The notes under the pieces: model-generated
Database searches by the model: none
Told to the model about the DNA's origin: nothing
What the model saw: only the letters and a program-made list of their open reading frames with translations
Part shown: piece by piece, positions 46,001-58,008 of the stretch
Position numbering within the stretch: position 1 is the stretch's first letter
Layout: each line of letters begins with the position of its first letter
Position numbers and translations under genes: made by a program
Assembly (NCBI GenBank): GCA_026874595.1
Contig: CM049315.1
Coordinates: 60,202,889 to 60,266,888, forward strand
Reading direction: 5' to 3'
From: Sipunculus nudus
Taxonomy: Eukaryota; Annelida; Sipuncula; Golfingiida; Sipunculidae
DNA: 64,000 nt

Positions 46001-49000
46001 GTGACATAATGCTTTTGCGAGCACCGGTAAAAAATGGTGGTCATGAGTATGACGTAATGCTATATAGAAAGCAAAGGTAATGAATGGTAGTCGTGAGTAT
46101 CACGTAATGCTATAGCGAGCAACGGTAAAAGATGGTAGCCTTGAGTCTGACGTAATGCTATAGCGAACACCGGTAAAAAATGGTGGTCGTGAGTATGACG
46201 TAATGCTATAACGAGCAGTGGTAAAAACTGGTGGTCGTGAATATGACGTTATGCTATAGCGAGCACCAGTAAAAAATGGTGGTCGAGAGTATGACGTAAT
46301 GCTGTAGCGTGCAACGTGCAAAAATGGTAGTCCTGTGTTTAACGTAATGCTATAGCGAGCAGTGGTAAAAAATGGTAATCATGAGCATGACGTAATGCTA
46401 TAGCGAGCAACGGTTAAAGATGGTCGTCGTGAGTATGACGTTATGCTTTAGCGATAGCTGGTAAAAAATGGTAGTCAGGAATATGACGTAATGCTATATT
46501 GAGCAAAGGTAAAAAATGGTGGTCGTGAGTGTGACGTAATGCTATTGAGAGCAACGGTAAAAAATGGTGGTCGTGAGTATGACGTTTTGCTATGGCGGGC
46601 ACCAGTAAAAAATGGTGGTCGTGAGTATGACGTAATGCTATAACGAGCAGTGGTAAAAACTGGTGGTCGTGAATATGACGTTATGCTATAGCGAGCACCG
46701 GTTAAAAATGGTGGTCGAGAGTATGACGTAATGCTGTAGCGTGCAACGTGCAAAAATGGTAGTCCTGTGTTTAACGCAATGCTATAGCGAGCAGTGGTAA
46801 AAAATGGTAATCATGAGCATGACGTGATGCTATAGCGAGCAACGGTTAAAGATGGTCGTCGTGAGTATGACGTTATGCTTTAGCGATAGCTGGTAAAAAA
46901 TGGTAGTCAGGAATATGACGTAATGCTATATTGAGCAACGGTAAAAAATGGTGGTCGTGAGTATGACGTAATGCTATTGCGAGCAACGGTAAAAGATGGC
47001 AGTCGTAAGTGTGACGTTATGCTATTGCGAGCAACGGTAAAAAATGGTAGTCGTGAGTATGAAAAGATGGCAGTCGTGAGTATGACGTAATGCTATTGCG
47101 AGCAACGGTAAAAAATGGTTGTCGTGAGTATGAAAAAAATGGCAGTCGTGAGTATGACGTAATGCTATAACGAGCAACGGTAAAAAAATGGTTGTCGTGA
47201 ATATGACGTAATGCTATAGCCAGTATCCGGTAAAAATTATGGTCGTGAGTATGACGTAATGCTATAGCGAGCAACGGTAAAAAATGGTGGTAGTGAGTAT
47301 GACGTTTTGCTATGGCGGGCACCAGTAAAAGTGTGTGGTCGTTAGTATGACGTAATGCAATAGGGAGCACCGGTAAAACAGGGTGGTCGTGAGTATGACG
47401 TAATGCTGTAGCGAGCACCTGTAAAAAATGGTGGTCGTGAGTATTACATTATGCTATAGCGAGAACCTTAAAATGGCAGTCGTGACGTTATTTGCTGAGG
47501 GAACCAGTGCGGGCCGGATTTTTCGGAGACCTGTGACTGGCTCGTGTGCAGACTTCACTTTCAGTCAGTATGACGTAATGCTATAGCGTGCAGTGGTAAA
47601 AAATGGTAATCATGAGCATGACGTGATGCTATAGCGAGCAACGGTTAAAGATGGTCGTCGTGAGTATGACGTTATGCTTTAGCGATAGCTGGTAAAAAAT
47701 GGTAGTCAGGAATATGACGTAATGCTATATTGAGCAACGGTAAAAAATGGTGGTCGTGAGTATGACGTAATGCTATTGAGAGCAACGGTAAAAGATGGCA
47801 GTCGTAAGTGTGACGTTATGCTATTGCGAGCAACGGTAAAAAATGGTAGTCGTGAGTATGAAAAGATGGCAGTCGTGAGTATGACGTAATGCTATTGCGA
47901 GCAACGGTAAAAAATGGTTATCATGAGCATGACGTGATGCTATAGCGAGCAACGGTTAAAGATGGTCGTCGTGAGTATGACGTTATGCTTTAGCGATAGC
48001 TGGTAAAAAATGGTAGTCAGGAATATGACGTAATGCTATATTGAGCAACGGTAAAAAATGGTGGTCGTGAGTATGACGTTATGCTATTGCGAGCAACGGT
48101 AAAAAATGGTAGTCGTGAGTATGAAAAAATGGCAGTCGTGAGTATGACGTAATGCTATAACGAGCAACGGTAAAAAAATGGTTGTCGTGAATATGACGTA
48201 ATGCTATAGCCAGTATCCGGTAAAAATTATGGTCGTGAGTATGACGTAATGCTATAGCGAGCAACGGTAAAAAATGGTGGTCGTGAGTATGACGTTTTGC
48301 TATGGCGGGCACCAGTAAAAGTGTGTGGTCGTTAGTATGACGTAATGCAATAGGGAGCACCGGTAAAACAGGGTGGTCGTGAGTATGACGTAATGCTGTA
48401 GCGAGCACCTGTAAAAAATGGTGGTCGTGAGTATTACATTATGCTATAGCGAGAACCTTAAAATGGCAGTCGTGACGTTATTTGCTGAGGGAGCCAGTGC
48501 GGGCCGGATTTTTCGGAGACCTGTGACTGGCTCGTGTGCAGACTTCACTTTCAGTCAGTATGACGTAATGCTATAGCGTGCAACGCGCAAAAATGGTAGT
48601 CGTGAGTATAACGTAATGCTATAGCGAGCAGTGATAAAAAATGTTAATCATGAGAATGAAGTAATGCTTTAGAGAGGAAAGGTAAAAAATTGCAGTCGTG
48701 AGCATGACGTAATGCTATAGCGAGCAACGGTTAAAGATGGTTGTCGTGACTATAACGTAATGCTATAGTGAGCAACGGTAAAAGATGGTAGTCGTGATTA
48801 TGACGTTATGCTTTAGCGAACAGCGGTAAAAAAGGTAGTCAGGAATATGACGTAATGCTATATTGAGCAACGGAAAAAAATGATGGTCGTGAGTATAACG
48901 TAATGCTATATGGCGAGCAACGGTAAAAGCTTGTAGTCGTGAGTTTGACGTAATGCTGTAGCGAACAACGGTAAAAAAGAATGTCGTGAGTATGACATAA

Positions 49001-49043
49001 TGCTATAGTGAGCACCGGTAAAAAATGGTAGTCGTGAGTATTA
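46001..49043. repeat. 48-bp minisatellite array, about 60 units, with higher-order repeats
   Basis: The unit is close to GTGAGTATGACGTAATGCTA then TAGCGAGCAACGGTAAAAAA then TGGTGGTC. Two larger duplications are visible: a 432-base period (9 units; GTGCAACGTG at 46309 and 46741) and a 990-base period (GAGAACCTTA at 47461 and 48451). The second carries a non-satellite insert of about 110 bases (near 47480-47570 and 48470-48560). As 48 is a multiple of 3, the minus strand reads as 16-residue repeats (ARYSITSYSRPPFFTG); these frames break often and show no start context, so they are treated as non-coding. Confidence 0.95.
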
Positions 49044-49477
49044 ATGAATCAATGGTACCGTGCATTTAGCACAATTCAATACAATCGGTCAAAGGTTAAA
49101 CACAGCCATATATGGCATATGAAGTTTAAAAAAAAATTAAAAACAAGCACGGTGTGAGGTTTTAGGAAATCCCTGGTATCACAAACATGGGTATTCCTAA
49201 TATATTTATTCTTCTACGGTACTCACAAGTCAAGATATAGGACAAAATATAAGAAATCTGGTGGCCATTTTTAATAAAAAGAATGAAGACGCGGCTGAAG
49301 GGCACTTGACCTCTTGGAATCAGTACCCCAATATTGACAAAGTGATACAATAAAAGCATTTTTGGCACGAAAATCCAGCTGGGTCTGACATAGCATACTA
49401 CACTTTTATGTAAAAATCTAAAGAATCATTGTAGTGTCATTAGAACATTTAACATTTAAAACTTGCATCTTGCGCAG
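49044..49477. other. No gene recognised
   Basis: The flank between the satellite and the exon-like block. Nothing supported. Confidence 0.4.
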
Positions 49478-49751
49478 GGAGACCGTTTCTGTAGAGTTAA
49501 ATGAGATGCATTGTTCAGAAGAACATGTCTACCATGCATGAGGCAGTCCACTAATTAAGGAATTTGTTTTAAGTACACAATTTAAAATACAAAAGTTAAG
49601 GGATACATCACTTACAAAACCCATTGCACACAACATTCTTGAAGACTTGAACCAGAAGGCAGAGAATTTTGTCTTAAATGTTGGAAAAGTCAGCTCACAG
49701 AAGCCACCTGCTGGCAGGAGTTTAAATTATGCATACATGCTTCGTTGGTGA
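49478..49751 (+). pseudogene. Exon-like block, unknown protein, one in-frame TGA
   Basis: An acceptor-like CATCTTGCGCAG precedes it. The frame reads ETVSVELNEMHCSEEHVYHA, TGA, then GSPLIKEFVLSTQFKIQKLR, DTSLTKPIAHNILEDLNQ, KAENFVLNVGKVSSQKPPAG and RSLNYAYMLRW before TGA. Apart from the single TGA it is open for about 90 codons with a mixed, protein-like composition. No family recognised. It may be a decayed transposon-derived gene. Confidence 0.35.
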
Positions 49752-49841
49752 TCCTCTGGCCGATTGTATATTTGTATAATGATTAAATTTTGCTCGCCAG
49801 AATAAAAAAAAAGGGGATGGGGGGGGGGGGTGGGGGCGGGG

Positions 49842-50033
49842 TCCGGACCCAATTGTATATTCATCTTCTCTTACATCTAAAATCCACCGGGACATGCTCA
49901 TGCCTATGTCTTGTGCATCCATAAAAAGTACTGTGTGATCTGTTACAGTCAAGGAGACTACTTTTAGCCTTATGACAGCACATATAGGGACTACTTGCAC
50001 TTCATCCGCGTGCCAAGTTAGAGTAAATGAACT
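49842..50033 (-). pseudogene. Exon-like open frame, unknown protein
   Basis: The minus-strand frame reads SFTLTWHADEVQVVPICAVI, RLKVVSLTVTDHTVLFMDAQ, then DIGMSMSRWILDVREDEYTIG, and runs into a G/C homopolymer region at 49840. It has protein-like composition, no ATG at its start and no clear acceptor. Opposite strand to the block at 49478-49751. A weak echo of a PTB/PH-like beta-sheet pattern is not enough for a call. Confidence 0.3.
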
Positions 50034-50157
50034 TTATGTACAGGTTTAATTTTAATGATGACTTTAAGCTTTTGAAAGAACACGGTCACAGTATATCTCT
50101 GTGTTAACAGAGATGAACACATCTGTTACAGAACGTCAAGCAAACGTATTCCAAATC

Positions 50158-50352
50158 TCATTTTATTATCATATAACATAATTGGTTATGAAAAAAAATA
50201 TTAAAATAGATTTTACATAAAATGAGCCCAATTCCTGGAGGAAATACATTTTTTCTATATAATTTTCCACTAAAAACATGAGGTTGTGTGATATGTTCAA
50301 AAACTATTGGCACATCTATGAGCGCTTTTAACTCGGCAGTGACGTCACACAC
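50158..50352 (-). other. Open frame on the same strand as the preceding block, unknown
   Basis: It reads CDVTAELKALIDVPIVFEHI then TQPHVFSGKLYRKNVFPPGI and then becomes AT-rich. It could be a further piece of the same minus-strand gene remnant. Speculative. Confidence 0.2.
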
Positions 50353-53300
50353 TAGGATCCCCTGTGAGTAAAAATTCTAGATCTCAGTAAAAGCACAGTA
50401 TTTCTGCCACTATCAGTCCCCAAATTTTCAGCAGAGAATAAAAACATCATGCATTACTAGATCTTAGTTGTTGATAAAATTCAGTCCATGATGTCACATT
50501 TGTACCGGCCAATCAAATCAGGGCAAAGTCTGGGTTCTGGATGAAATCCTCAATTCACACAACAAACGCACGTGGAATAGGTTTACTTAATTAACCAGAA
50601 GCACAGGGTATCATACGGAACTTACGAGAATATACATGTGCTTGCCAACAAATTTGATAAGAAGGAAACCGGAATCAAGAAGTATAGGTGAAAGATTATT
50701 ACGCTTGCTACATGGGGAGATCGCTACATGGAGATGTAAAAGACTTATGTGGTTATTTGATGAAATTAGTTGCCGGCCAGTCTAGTCATGACAACATGAC
50801 GTTGAGGCCTTTTTAAATTAAACTGACAGGGCCTTTGAGTCATGATACAAGCCATAACAGAACGGCCATTCTAAGGGTCGAATCAAAATTTATGCTGTGT
50901 GGTAGCATTTGACATTAGGTGGTTATGACTTATTTGTTAAATAATGAAGAAAAAATTTGTTTCCCAAAAAATTGTGGTGGTTACCCTGGCGGCGAGAACT
51001 AAGTTTGTAGCAGTTTCGGCTACCAAATGCAGTTTCCGTTGTGAAGCCGTCATGACGGGCAGAGAGAAACTTTCCGAGTTAAACCAGCCTGGTTATTAAT
51101 AAATGCTGCATGAATACACGCAAGTTAACCGTAAATCTTATACTTATAAAAGGAATTCGGTTCACGTTTGTTCGCAATGTTCTCTAAAACCGCGTTTTGC
51201 ACAATACTGTGCCATACATCATTTTAAAGGTTATTATCCCCTCAGTGACATAGGCGATATGAGAATAAATAATTTTTGATGTACATATCATTTTGAGTGA
51301 TTTTTCCGTTTTTACTGACTTGCACGGAGGTTAGACCGAGCACAGCCGAACTGCCGGAATGCGTGGATCGTGGTCACTCAACCTCAAACACTACTATTGT
51401 TCATATGAATAACGCTTGCTTTCAGTGAGAGATTTGAGCCTGTCGGGCTCTACATTTAAACGAGGCTCTCACCCACGTGCGTGGTCAGTAAAAGAGAAAA
51501 AAAACATGTTTCTCACTTTATGAAATGGAGAGTTCAACCCAGGAGGATTAATGACAAAACCTAATTCAAGGTCCAATTTCAGGAACAGTCGTGGGGTGGG
51601 GTGGAGTGGTGTCAAGGGTTTCAGGCCTCAAAATTTGTCTGATACGAGGAAGAAAAGGTTGCGGTGGCTGAAAATGGGATACGGACCCTCTGCATAGAGT
51701 CCCGTTGGTCCGCTTCTGCTACTTGCGGGTTATGCATATTTCTGTTTCTTTCTTCAGGAAGAGTTTCCTTGCAACGTACATTTAATAAATTTTTCATGTG
51801 TTCCTCAAATCAACCTTATCTTTATACGTCCAACGATAGAATCCAGTCAAATATCATCAAAAACCTGAATGCCCCCGCGTCTCATTCCGATCGCAATGTA
51901 AACATCATCACTGACCAGGTCTTCAATTAAGGTAAACATACCGCGGTATGAATTTCTTGCCCCGAGGGCAGCCCCACAAAATAATTGTAAAAATATTTAT
52001 ACATATCTTATTGAGACAGTTTCCCGATGAAAACCTACATTTTTTGTCAACTTTTAGAATAAAAAATGAGCCAACATTCTACATCTCGGTTAATATATCC
52101 GCCAAACCCCGGTAATAAGCCAGGTATACCGGGTTTATCAGCTAGTATAATTATATATACTATTTTTCGCAACAGAATAAAGTCACTTTTTGTTTTATAT
52201 CAGGAAAATGACAATTCGACATGCAGATGAAAATGAAAAAAGTAATGTTAGAAATGGCATGCATATCTACTTATACTAGAGTTGATCATAACCCTATAGT
52301 GTGTACTGCCACCCCTAACGTCTTCACTCAATTAAAAATCGACGTTTGGGTGGCAGGCTGCCGCTTAGGCCAGTAAGAACCGCTGCAAGCCCAATTATTA
52401 AACGATTATGTAATAACAATACATGCATTAAGAGTTAAATGTTGTTAAATCTGCGTATTTATTTTGGATTATCTAATTAAATAATAAATTAAATGAATTG
52501 TGGCAAATCAATGCTGAAATGTTATTTCAATATATATATTTTAAATGGGAGCTGGATTTTGCAAAAAAAGCGTATTTTGAATATGGGTCATGGCTTCCAT
52601 TTGATAAATGACTGCATCTAAATGTATATTTGTAAATTTAACCGGAATTGGGACCTACATATCCAGCGATGTACTATTAAACGGAATACCACCCCCCTCC
52701 CCTCCCCAAACACCCGATCATCTTACAGAGCAGACAAACACAAGTAAATGAATTTGTTGCTTTCGACCCATCGACCTACACTGGACAAACAACACAAGTA
52801 TTTTCCTTTGAGCTGTTGCAATAACATTGAAATAGCCGACTGTTAGCTATTAATGGGAATACCTTTACAACTTGTAAAGTGCAGTATGGCTTTGTTGTAA
52901 AGGTGTACGTTAACACTCCAGCGCCAAGTGGTGGTAATTGACGGGTAAACATGCTTGCCGTGAAGACATACCTACACGGGATGGTAAATCTCTTGAGTGA
53001 ACAGAAAGCCGGAAGGGCCAATCAGTCATGTGACCTGTGACGCGGACACCTGCATGTTGCTGCTCCAATATAGGGAAATCAATTTTGTACATATAAAAAA
53101 TGAGTGAAACGCGCTCACATATGCATCCCCCCTCCCCCCCCCGGGGGGTTATTCAACCGGACTGTGCATTATGCTCACTTTTCAAAAAGGGTTCCCCTCT
53201 GATACCCTTCCTCTCTGTGCTCCCTTATTCAAGATTTAATGCTGTATTCGCCGATGTTCACATGTTCGAAATCCCTACATGGAGTATGATATCGTCCATT

Positions 53301-54244
53301 AGTGTGCACGGACTGTATCAGTGTAGAAAAATGTTAATTCAGTGGTTGATTGTCTGTTTGTGCGTCTGTGACACACTATGTACTCCACACCAGCAGGAAA
53401 TGTATTTTTTGGGGGGGGGGGGGGGAGGGGGGAGAGGTAAAATACCAAGTGAGTAGTCCTACATGCACATGAAGGCACACACGGAACGAATACATGTTAT
53501 CTAGTGTCTGAGAAAGCGACAAACCCCAGGGCGTAGTAGTCCGTGTATTGGCGATTGCCTGTATAAACTAGAGTTCTATACATGCACGGTAGATGGCGCC
53601 CTTGTACGGAGGTTGAGAAGTCTCATGCAACGGACCCTCATCACTCAGTCCAGTTGCATCGATTGATACAGCAATTTTATGTGTTAATTTCTGCCATTGA
53701 TTTCACCCACAACCAGAGGGGGACCCACGTAACGTACGGCCTAAATGCTGACCATTTGCGGGGCCGGGGCGGGTTGATTTACAATTTGCTGCATTTCCTG
53801 AGGGTTGATAAAAGAGGCCTTCTTTCACAAACAGACCTTTAAATAGGGGTTGTTTACCATGGGTGTATCTTGAAGAATAAACTAAATTTCATATTTTCAC
53901 ATGTGTAACTTGAACAAACATGATTACAAGTAATGACGTACTAGGTCAGGTCGTCTTAAACGGAATAGGCGGTCTGTTATAACTTTATATATTTTACATA
54001 TAGCAAAATTATTCCAACTTTTATCTTTGACGGATATCGGTGTAACGTGAAATGGGAACTGTTTCTTTCTGTGTGGGACTGAATGAGAAAAAAAAAAAAT
54101 AGAGACACTCGTGCTGCCATCTGCCGTACGGTGCAGTCACTATAACATGAGTGAGGGACGGGCGTCAGGTCACTGCGCATCAAACCTGAAAGGGTTTGGG
54201 CAATGAGCGTATCCAGGGGACAGCGGCCTAAACCTTTAACTCTA
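50353..54244. other. No gene supported
   Basis: Includes poly-G at 53410-53425 and scattered GC-richer patches. The frames at 51664-51930, 53100-53456 and 53582-53842 show no domain. A palindrome TACCGCGGTA lies near 51940. Confidence 0.45.
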
Positions 54245-55035
54245 TGAATATTTAAAAAAAAATGTATACAGTTTATAGTAAATAAAGAGAGATCATAAAT
54301 TTATGTGTGTATGTTAACGTGTATACAGAGATAATTTAATGTGTAGAGGTTATCGCATATAAAGTGATATATTAATATGTAAAGGTAGAGTATATAAAGA
54401 GAAATCTTAATATGTAGAGGTATAGTATATAAAGAGATATCTTAATGTGTATAGGTTATAGTGTATAAAGAGAAATCTTATATTGTGTATATGTTAACGT
54501 GTATAAAGAGATACTTTAATGTGTAGAGGTTATCGCATATAAAGAGATATCTTAATGTGTAGAGGGTATAGTGTATAAAGAGATATTTCACATGCAAAGT
54601 CATCTTAAATAAAGTCATATCTCATGCTCAACATGTAGAGGTTATCGTATGTAAAGTCATATCTCTACATGTAGATGTTATCGTATGTTAAGTCATATCT
54701 CAACGTATAGATGTTATCGTATATGTAAAGTCACATATCTACATGTAGATGTTATCGCATACGCAAAGTCATATCTCTACATGTATCGTATGTAAAGTCA
54801 TATCTCAACGTGTAGATGTTATCGTATATTTAAAGTCATATCGCTACATGTAGAGGTTATCGTATGTAAAGTCATATCTCAACGTGTAGATGTTATCGTA
54901 TATTTAGGGTCATATCGCTACATGTAGAGGTTATCGTATGTAAAGTCATATCTCAACGTGTGGATGTTATCGTATATTTAAAGTCATATCGCTACATGTA
55001 GAGGTTATCGTATGTAAAGAGAAAGATCAACACGT
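54245..55035. repeat. Minisatellite, ~36-38-bp unit with a 74-bp dimer period
   Basis: The unit is near ACATGTAGATGTTATCGTAT then GTAAAGTCATATCTC. In the distal half TCTCAACGTG recurs at 54803, 54877 and 54951, an exact 74-base dimer. The proximal half (54245-54600) is a related but diverged version with ATATAAAGAGATATCTTAAT-like text. Confidence 0.9.
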
Positions 55036-55039
55036 AGAG

Positions 55040-55100
55040 CAGGGGTGGGCAAATGTTTCTCAAAGGGGGCCACACGGAACATCAGTTCGGTGTCTAGCGG
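55040..55100 (+). mobile_element. hAT-like transposon terminus
   Basis: CAGGGGTGGGCAAATGTTTC followed by GGGGGCCACACGGA closely resembles hAT terminal repeats (CAGGGGTGGGCAAA...GGGCCACA). It abuts the minisatellite. I found no matching opposite end (TTTGCCCACCCCTG) downstream in the window, so this is a truncated element or its end is lost. Confidence 0.6.
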
Positions 55101-56830
55101 GTCGCATGGATAAAAAGCTAAATTTACTTAATAAAGAGTTATTTTTACATAGAAACCACAAGTATTATTCAAATATCTATGTTATTTAGTGCACAAAAAT
55201 GTTAGATGAGAATGAAGTAATGTTGTGTTGCTTCAAAAATGTTACAAAAAAGTTTCTCAAGCATTTAATGGAATATATGTTTCGGCACACAATCTTGTAC
55301 AAGGTTATTAGAATTAGGAATCAGCAAGTTATACTCAAAGCAAAGTGCAAGTGTGAGTTCTTGTTAATATTCACACATGAGACAACCCCCCCCCCCCGAA
55401 ACAAGGCCCGTCGGTCAGGGTCCTCTAAAGAGACATAAGTATGTAGAATAATGTAGGTATATTATAGCAAATCTGTAAATCCTGGATCTATCTTTGACGA
55501 TATAAAGCCGAAATCAGTGGTGCTTGGATAAACTTTTCTACACATTGGCCACATACATCATATATGAGGTCTCTAAAGCGGGACGCATTCGAAGAAAAAC
55601 TAATTTGGCAAATAAAAAATTATTTTTACATAAAAATTTTATCTGATGAATCTGCCTTATCTGCCTTAAAGCCTTAAGGTTCTCTTTTATTTTTATCTTC
55701 CGTTCCTATCAACATGGTCTAAAAAATCAATTAAGGCGGCATCCGTGGCAAAATCGCCTTGAATGATAAATGTGATTTGTTATTAGCCCATTAAAAGTGG
55801 TTTGCTGTTAGTGTATGCTTAAAATTGTGTACCAATTAAAAATTGTCAAAAACGTTTAAATTTCATGTGAAAAGGAATAAGAATTTCATAAATACATAAA
55901 CCATTAGAAGAGATCTGTACCAGGTTGAAAATGAATTACCTAAGCGGGACAACTTGGCATCGCAATGCAAGATCATAATTCCACCTCATACAGACCACTG
56001 GCCATTTTTTCCCTTGCATTAAATCACAGCTATATATGTGAAGAAAACAACGAACATTCAGCTATGAAACCTGTCAATCCTCGGCGACATTTAAGAACTT
56101 ACATTTTACCTCAGAATCATGCATTTGCGTGATCCGCAAACCTTCGTAAATTTCCGCTATAGATCGCGCCAGAACGCATCGTTAAATCAATGAAGTAACA
56201 CCAAACTAGACGTTCTGTTAAAAAAATATAAAAGCAAAGGGCAGGGAAGTAGAGCACATTTGGCTGAGTGAATTATGCTTATTTTATAAATGAGACTTCG
56301 CTTTCATTAACATTCGTCTTGATGATAGGTATCCATGCAAAAAGTTTGAAGATGTTTCAATTAAGACGAGAGAAAAAGGCATTTCCGTACAGTTGTTAGA
56401 GCTTTCACCCATACCTTATAATTTAGTGCGTGCTTTACCTCACATCAAGTATTTGTTTTTTTTTCCAGAACGCGTCAGTTCTTCACCATGAAAGCAGGGT
56501 CACATTACAGCACTACAGCAGCTCCGTGGAGGGGCTGTTTGAGCTCGTGCCATAAGGGGTCTCCTGTAGCGCCTCAGATAATGATGACAGAATTTTAAAG
56601 ATGTAGGAACTATCTGTCCGGAATTAATCAGCGGCAGAACAGCATGCTAGATGCCACTCAGCTCTCTGTCCCGGACTGCTTTTAGGTGTAAAGGTCTTCA
56701 ACGCCAAATCAGGTGTGAATTTTTAACATCTCTCTTTGGAAAAGTCTAAAGATAATAAATTTGGTATCGATGTGTTTTTAACGAGATGTTGAAAATTATT
56801 GATTTATGACTGTCAAATGCCTGTCTCATT
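55101..56830. other. Possible decayed hAT interior, no gene
   Basis: The 79-codon frame at 55199-55438 does not resemble a hAT transposase. A poly-C run lies at 55387-55397. Confidence 0.4.
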
Positions 56831-56850
56831 CTGTCTGTCTGTCTGTCTGC

Positions 56851-56882
<32 letters not shown>
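56831..56882. repeat. (GTCT)n microsatellite
   Basis: About 10 GTCT units followed by (CT)n. Confidence 0.95.
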
Positions 56883-56883
<1 letters not shown>

Positions 56884-57479
56884 ATTTGAATATTTTATTA
56901 TTTAATTTAGATGGCTAAGACATGATGTTTTCCTTTTTCTTTTCAAACATAATCGACTTACTTTTTTTTTAAATGCAGCATATTTATTATGTACTGCATT
57001 TATACTGGATATTATTTAAAATAGAAAAAATTAAATAAAAAACAACTGATTAAAAATCTTTATCATATATATCACGTCATTTCAAGCAGGCATGCGTTAT
57101 GCATATTTTTCTTTTAAAACTTGAGCTTAAACCCTTTGGGCGTGGATAAGTAATCATTTCAAAGGATGAGCCAAATTAATCGTTTGACAAGTGTGACACA
57201 AATGTGCTACCCGCTTAGAGTATGTCTTATGGAATTTCATAAATTAATGAAATAAGTTAGGGAAAATATAATTTATGCGGTGCCTTAACAGGTCCGTTGA
57301 TATTAATTTGGAACATCAAATCATAAAGTTTAGTCGAAGAGACCGAGTTGAAACTGTTTGGTAAAGTTGTATGTTGTTGTTGTCATCCATATAGTTTACA
57401 TCGTGCCGTGGAGGCTGGTGGATTATTCAATAGTGTTTTTGTTTATTATGTAAGCAAATGGACTTACTGTACCATGATT

Positions 57480-58008
57480 TATTATAATTAGATGACAGAA
57501 GGTTCTAGAGAATTTAGGAAATGTGGAATTTCAAATAGGTAAATTCAAGAAAATCCCTTAGGTGCTAGTCTTGACAAGAAAATACCTGATCATTCTAGAG
57601 ACTTCTAGAAGTTTGGGTTACCCAGGTATAAACAGGCGGTGTCAAGGCCTGTCAGGGGAAGTGAATGAATTTAGAAACTAGCGTCAACTGGTGATGGGTC
57701 GTTTTATATCAAGGACAGATTAGTTGAACACCGAGCGGGGTGTGGTTATAAATTCCGCAAGGACATTATCAGTCCTGGAGAGAGTACATATAGTTACAGC
57801 CGAGCAGGGCGTTAGAAGATTTACGTGACTTGCATTTGTTGAAAACGTTATTATTGTGAGATTGGAGCCAGTCAACGACGACGGTGGCCAATTGTTGGAT
57901 GTTACCGGAATAAACCTGTGTTCTTCAATTCAGACAACGAGTGGTATTTTGGACTTTTCAGAGTGAAAGAACTCGGGAATATATGTCCGCTGTGTGTGTG
58001 GTGTGACA
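57480..58008 (+). mobile_element. Candidate solo LTR of a retrotransposon
   Basis: Compact promoter-to-polyA architecture: heat-shock-type elements (57502-57520 and 57594-57616), TATAAA at 57747-57752, an initiator-like TCAGTC at 57769-57774 and AATAAA at 57909-57914. It ends with GTGTGACA at 58008, then AAGTGGCTTAAG, which resembles a primer-binding-site junction. No RT, integrase or gag frame follows and no second LTR was found, hence solo. The 5' boundary is uncertain and no target duplication was identified. A small non-coding RNA gene with its own promoter is the main alternative. Confidence 0.45.

Noticed and set aside
46100-48408. Minus-strand frames encoding 16-residue repeats (ARYSITSYSRPPFFTG-like)
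   Set aside because: They follow from a 48-base tandem unit, a multiple of three. Frames break at every indel and have no promoter, splice or signal context.
54245-55035. CRISPR-like array
   Set aside because: Repeats are contiguous diverged units with no unique equal-length spacers, in a eukaryotic context.
55199-55438. hAT transposase fragment
   Set aside because: The 79-codon frame after the hAT-like terminus lacks hAT dimerisation or catalytic motifs.
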